Notes under the pieces: model-generated | What the model saw: the letters and a program-made list of their open reading frames with translations, nothing else | What the model was told of the DNA's origin: nothing | The model's database searches: none | Origin: Delta-02 sp964513565 | GTDB taxonomy: Bacteria > Desulfobacterota > Syntrophorhabdia > Syntrophorhabdales > Syntrophorhabdaceae | DNA: 64,000 nt | Direction: 5' to 3' | Assembly: GCA_964513565.1 (NCBI GenBank) | Contig: CAZENE010000015.1 | Coordinates: 9,752-73,751 of the forward strand | Position numbers and translations under genes: made by a program | Part shown: piece after piece, positions 60,440 to 64,000 of the stretch | Layout of the letters: every line of letters begins with the position of its first letter | How positions within the stretch are numbered: the first letter of the stretch is position 1

Positions 60440-61810
60440 TTATTTCTTTCGCTTTAGTACGACCAGTGTTTCCAGGTGGGACGTGTGCGGGAAGAGATCG
60501 AAGGGGGCGATAAGTTCAGGGAAAAAGCCGCGGTTTAAGAGGCGGGCCAGGTCGCGGGCGAGGGTGGCCGGATTGCACGACACGTAAATGAGGGAGGCAG
60601 GCCTGATCTTTGATAGTATATCGATGCCTTTTGGGGTAATGCCGGCTCTCGGCGGGTCCACCACGACAAGGTCGGGTCTTTTGAATCTCCTCTCGAGAAT
60701 TGTCTCTTCGACCTTTGCGGCAGTGAAGGTGCAGTTATCGATACCGTTTATCAATGCGTTCTCGCGGGCGTTGTCGATATTCTCTTTCGCGGAATCGATG
60801 CCCAGGACAGTCTGGGCATTGCGCGCCAGGACGAGTTCGAGGGGGGCCATCCCGCAATATAGGCCGAGAACGTCCCGGTATTTTTCGGTCGAGGCAATGA
60901 GATCGATTCTGTTATAGAGCAGTGTGGCCCCGGCCGGGTTCGGCTGGAAAAATGATGCGGGATACACCCGGAATTTCAGGCCGGCGAGAGATTCCTCGAT
61001 GTAACGATGGCCGCCCTCGTGGCTCATCCGGCTGTAGTCTATATAGGGCCCGGCGCGGTTGTTGACGGCCCTGTAAACGCTGGCAACCTCGGGGACCAGC
61101 CGTTTAAGGTTGTCATAGAGTTCGCCCATCGAAATGGGCGCGGCACTCTTTGTTTCGAGGATGACCATAAGTTCGCCTGTTGCCTTGGACTCCCTCAGGA
61201 CAAGGTGGCGTAAAATTCCATCCTGCTTCCGCTCGTCGCAGGGGAAGAGGCCTTCCGAATGTGCATAGTCCTCGACCGCTCCGGTTATTATCTTTAATGA
61301 CCGGCTGAATATGGCGCATTCCGGAACTGGGATGACCGCGGGCGCGCCGGAACCTGCGTGCGGCATCGTCTCGCGCATGCCCGCTATAACATGCCCGTTG
61401 TTGCTGCTGCCAAACGATAATTCTATCTTGCTGCGATACCAGAAGATGTCCGGTGAGGGCGTGACCGGGTGAAAAATATTTTCGGCCAGATCGAGGCCCC
61501 CGATCCTCTTCAGGCATTGCCTGAGATATGATCCCTTTATCTCGAGCTGCCGGGCATACTGTATTGACTGCATCGTGCAGCCGCCGCAACGGTCGAAATG
61601 GGGGCAGGGCGGGTCGACCCGATAGGGGGACGCCTCTTCGACGGCGATCAGTTCCGCATAGCCGAACCGCTTCTCACGTTTGATCAGGCGGATCGCGACC
61701 CTGTCGCCGGGTACCGCGCCGGGTATAAAGACTACGAAATTATCGACCTTCGCCACACCGGCATCACCCGGCATAGCGATATCCGTGACGTTTACGGTAA
61801 ATTGTTCCAT
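60440..61810 (-). CDS. RlmD/TrmA-family RNA (uracil-5-)-methyltransferase
   Basis: A 456-residue SAM-dependent RNA methyltransferase with N-terminal TRAM domain ('VTDIAMPGDAGVAKVDNFVV', about residues 6-55). The 4Fe-4S cysteines are in 'CPHFDRCGGCTMQ' plus PVPECAIF. The catalytic Cys is in YVSCNPATLARDL near the C-terminus, and DPPRAG is present. SAM motif I reads LGLYCGMAPLEL, where the family normally has LDLYCGxGxxxL, so the Asp and one Gly are altered. ATG 61810 fits the family start, 7 bp after the kinase stop; other starts (ATG 61828) overlap it. Target uracil unknown. Confidence 0.85.
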   Translation of the reverse strand: MEQFTVNVTDIAMPGDAGVAKVDNFVVFIPGAVPGDRVAIRLIKREKRFGYAELIAVEEASPYRVDPPCPHFDRCGGCTMQSIQYARQLEIKGSYLRQCLKRIGGLDLAENIFHPVTPSPDIFWYRSKIELSFGSSNNGHVIAGMRETMPHAGSGAPAVIPVPECAIFSRSLKIITGAVEDYAHSEGLFPCDERKQDGILRHLVLRESKATGELMVILETKSAAPISMGELYDNLKRLVPEVASVYRAVNNRAGPYIDYSRMSHEGGHRYIEESLAGLKFRVYPASFFQPNPAGATLLYNRIDLIASTEKYRDVLGLYCGMAPLELVLARNAQTVLGIDSAKENIDNARENALINGIDNCTFTAAKVEETILERRFKRPDLVVVDPPRAGITPKGIDILSKIRPASLIYVSCNPATLARDLARLLNRGFFPELIAPFDLFPHTSHLETLVVLKRKK

Positions 61811-61817
61811 ATGCGAT

Positions 61818-63668
61818 CTAGGGTTCATCAAGAGACGACGATTTTTTCCTGACGGGAAAAGAAACGGTAAAAGTTGAACCGCCTGAATTCAGGCACTCTT
61901 CTTTGCTCCGGATAAACGGGCATCGCGTAAGATCGCCCGGGCAGACATCCCTGTCAGTCGGGATGTAAACACAGCGGTTGCTTTCGAATGTTATATCGAA
62001 CCCGAAGCGCAGCGCGTAGTACTTCATCCTGAGAAGATCGAGACCTTTTCCGCCCGCACCGAATTCATACGGTCTCTTCGAAGTATACAGATCGGTTTCC
62101 TTGGCATGATGGAGCCCGTCGAGCAGGTACCGCTTGTTTTCCTCGGTAATGCCTATACCCGTGTCGGTAACGGACAGCGCTATCCGGTCGTCGTTCTGTT
62201 CGAGGCCGATCCTGATCATCCCGCCGTCCGGAGTATTCTCGATCGCGTTCTTTATAAGTCCTTCGGCAATGTCCCGCAGGATCTGGGGGTCTATAGAGAT
62301 GAAAAGGTCGTGTGCCCCGTCCACCCGGATGTCGAGGTCCCTTCCGGATAATTTATTTTTTATACGCTCGACGACAGATACGGTGAAGGTATAAAGGTCG
62401 ATGGATTGAAAGAATTCCGTGCTCGTCTCGAAATAATGTTCCACCCAGTCGCGCAGGGCGTCCCAATGCTCCTGTATGGCAGCGGGTACTTCGGACAGAC
62501 TTTCCATCCTCTGCCAGAGCCGGTCGAGGTCCCCGACGAGCATGACCGCTTCCAATTCCTGTGAGAGTCTGAATATCTTGTCCGTTTCCCGGGAGATGCT
62601 GAGGAGTCTCTGGAGATTTCGGTCCAGAGAGTCCATGAGGTCGCGTATCGAATTGTAGTCCGCGGTGCGCTCCAGCTTCCGCTTGATAAGCTTGACGCTG
62701 CCCTGGATAACGGACAGGGGTGTTCTCAGTTCGTGTGAAATATGATTTACCGCCTTGGTCTTTGCCCGGTTGAGGCTTTCCAGGGCATTGCGGGACTGGA
62801 TCAGCACGTCCTCGGCATGCTTGCGCTCGGTGACGTCCCGCAAATAGACAAGGTAACCCGTTTCATCGCCCAACGGAATGGTAGCCGCCGAGACCTCGAC
62901 ATAGAGGATCTTCCCCGTCTTAGTGAGCCCTTTGAACTCGTAGCGCGAGGGAACGGGCTCTTCATGCGACCGGCGCCGGTTGATGTCGCTAACCTTCCCA
63001 ATATCGTCGGGATGGATTATCAAAAGGACCGACTGGCCGATTATCTCGTCGGCAGATGAGTATTCGAACATTTCGACAAAACGTCTATTGACATATTGAT
63101 GCACGTTTCCCCGGACGATGGCGACGCCGTCGTTCGAATTCTCGATCGCAGTACGATAGCGTTCCTCGCTTTCATGGAGAGACGACTCAGTTTTCTTTCT
63201 CTCGGTGATATCGAGCATGGTCCCTTCATAATATCGGATATTATTCTCACTATCGCGAACCGCGCGTATATTCATCGAGATCCATTGGACGCTCCCGTCT
63301 TTGGCGTACATCTGCGCTTCAAAATCCCTGACCCATCCTTGTTCTTCCATTTTCGCGATCAGCCTCGCCCGGTCCTCGGGATGGACGTAAAGCTGATGCG
63401 GAAGATCGGTGATGGCCTCCATGAGCTCCTGCGGGGAATCATATCCGTGGATGCGCGCGAGAGAAGGGTTTGCATTGATAAAGCGCCCGTTGACGCTTGT
63501 CTGAAAAATGCCTTCCATGGCTTCTTCGAAGATGGTCCGGTACTTTTCCTCGGTTTCACGCAATACTGCGATAGTCTCCCGGAGTTCAGCCTGAGACCTT
63601 TCCAATTCGACGATACCCTGTTTGCACTCTTCGAGTTGCGCGAGCAACTGATCTTTTTGATTGGCCAT
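61818..63668 (-). CDS. PAS-domain sensor histidine kinase with four-cysteine insert
   Basis: A 616-residue soluble kinase. It has an N-terminal coiled coil (1-45), PAS/PAC 1 (about 42-158), PAS/PAC 2 (about 168-285) and HisKA with His312 in NHISHELRTP. An unusually long helical linker follows (about 330-450), then HATPase (about 455-605; N box 'EGLIKNAIENTPDGG', G1 VTDTGIGI, GAGGKGLDL). Before the last strand lies an insert with Cys566, 576, 583 and 592 (spacing x9, x6, x8). No transmembrane segment, so it senses inside the cell. No response regulator is adjacent; downstream is the methyltransferase. The insert may bind metal or an FeS cluster, which is only a hypothesis. Confidence 0.92.
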   Translation of the reverse strand: MANQKDQLLAQLEECKQGIVELERSQAELRETIAVLRETEEKYRTIFEEAMEGIFQTSVNGRFINANPSLARIHGYDSPQELMEAITDLPHQLYVHPEDRARLIAKMEEQGWVRDFEAQMYAKDGSVQWISMNIRAVRDSENNIRYYEGTMLDITERKKTESSLHESEERYRTAIENSNDGVAIVRGNVHQYVNRRFVEMFEYSSADEIIGQSVLLIIHPDDIGKVSDINRRRSHEEPVPSRYEFKGLTKTGKILYVEVSAATIPLGDETGYLVYLRDVTERKHAEDVLIQSRNALESLNRAKTKAVNHISHELRTPLSVIQGSVKLIKRKLERTADYNSIRDLMDSLDRNLQRLLSISRETDKIFRLSQELEAVMLVGDLDRLWQRMESLSEVPAAIQEHWDALRDWVEHYFETSTEFFQSIDLYTFTVSVVERIKNKLSGRDLDIRVDGAHDLFISIDPQILRDIAEGLIKNAIENTPDGGMIRIGLEQNDDRIALSVTDTGIGITEENKRYLLDGLHHAKETDLYTSKRPYEFGAGGKGLDLLRMKYYALRFGFDITFESNRCVYIPTDRDVCPGDLTRCPFIRSKEECLNSGGSTFTVSFPVRKKSSSLDEP

Positions 63669-63729
63669 TGCTCTTATTATAGAACCAAAGAATCATTAGA
63701 GTAAAGAAAACCGATTGGCCAAGGGGCAC

Positions 63730-63945
63730 AAATCGTAAAACATGGTATGGGGTATGATCCGGACACATAGGTAACACTTTCCCGGGTTTACGCCCCCCGC
63801 CTTCCGCCGTAACTCCATCCCCCACGTTCACTCCTTCCTCGCCCTCTGAAGGAATGACGGCCTTTTTTTACGGCCGGCGCCGCCATTATTCGTAAGAGTT
63901 AAAAACTGAATTTGTTCTTTCGGATTTACGCCTTACGATTCACTC
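63730..63945. repeat. Heptamer-armed composite element
   Basis: The short left arm is AATCGTAAAAC and the right arm is GGATTTACGCCTTACGATTC (63922-63945). Inside, at 63749-63797, is GGGGTATGATCCGGACACAT with the following AGGTAACACTTT and a GGGTTTACGCCC palindrome. It has the same architecture as 11877-12041. The gap 63669-64000 holds no gene. Confidence 0.55.
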
Positions 63946-63950
63946 TGACC

Positions 63951-64000
63951 GAACGGACACATAGGTAACAAAACATTCCAGACACATAGGTAACACTTTT
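63951..64000. repeat. Tandem ACACATAGGTAACA motif at the window edge
   Basis: Two direct copies (63957-63970, 63982-63995) of ACACATAGGTAACA, 25 bp apart, in the same orientation as the copies at 37321-37393. Possibly a transposon end continuing past the window. Confidence 0.5.

Noticed and set aside
1..64000. tRNA, rRNA or prophage genes
   Set aside because: No cloverleaf-like segment, rRNA-like sequence or phage structural gene was seen on reading both strands. Visual search cannot fully exclude a tRNA.

Overview
The window is a compact, gene-dense bacterial chromosome segment of moderate to high GC. It encodes a Gram-negative anaerobe. Outer-membrane genes (Mla lipid transport, MlaA, TolC, LpxK) sit with strict-anaerobe energy genes (an HdrCBA-FlxDCBA set), a class II superoxide reductase, an NtrC-type sigma-54 regulator and a PPi-type phosphofructokinase. 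This mix suggests a sulfate-reducing or syntrophic member of Desulfobacterota (former Deltaproteobacteria). That is an inference from gene content, because no rRNA gene is present. I found no tRNA, rRNA or CRISPR array.

Layout. 1-2261: a partial site-2 protease, a small lipoprotein and an Fpg/Nei glycosylase. 2439-6783: a complete mlaEFDCA operon behind a near-consensus sigma-70 promoter; its ATPase MlaF carries a degenerate GGDEF-like domain. 6946-11839: accessory genes (two unknown proteins, an IS110 remnant, a zinc alcohol dehydrogenase, a TPR protein, a lipoprotein). 12043-19206 (minus): a TetR-TolC-MFP-ABC-ABC-permease-permease export operon of the CecR/YbhGFSR type, with a probable autoregulatory operator inside its promoter. 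19609-26406: the hdrCBA-flxDCBA operon, closed by an intrinsic terminator. 26545-27421: an IS21 remnant and one copy of a 3'-end repeat. 27423-32006: two related membrane proteins, an S1-domain protein, an FKBP isomerase and a second alcohol dehydrogenase. 32340-37104: a stress island (sigma-54 activator, palindromic upstream sites, possible sigma-54 promoter, stand-alone histidine-kinase ATPase domain, two UspA proteins, ferredoxin, superoxide reductase, hemerythrin). 37757-39604: a molybdate-like ABC permease and ATPase without a binding protein. 39791-48731 (minus): UbiA prenyltransferase, family-4 uracil-DNA glycosylase, gatA and gatC, a CBS protein plus DUF294 protein, valS and a dGTPase-like HD protein. 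48940-51248: PPi-type PFK and two small unknown proteins. 51435-61810 (minus): leuA-leuC-leuD-asd, lpxK, an HTH/Zn-ribbon regulator, an ADP-forming acyl-CoA ligase/GNAT fusion and an RlmD-like methyltransferase. 61818-63668: a PAS histidine kinase with a four-cysteine insert.

How the genes fit together. Flx-Hdr is expected to link NADH to ferredoxin and a disulfide. The two zinc alcohol dehydrogenases and the ADP-forming ligase could feed or drain such an anaerobic redox economy, though they are not in the same operon. The stress island looks like a self-contained oxygen-defence regulon.

The most unusual non-coding signal is a family of degenerate 7-bp tandem repeats (CGTRAAN). They occur in many intergenic spaces, often as inverted pairs, and repeatedly overlap or abut the stop codon of the gene they follow. 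A second repeat of about 61 bp with a perfect stem also starts two bases after a stop codon at two unrelated loci.
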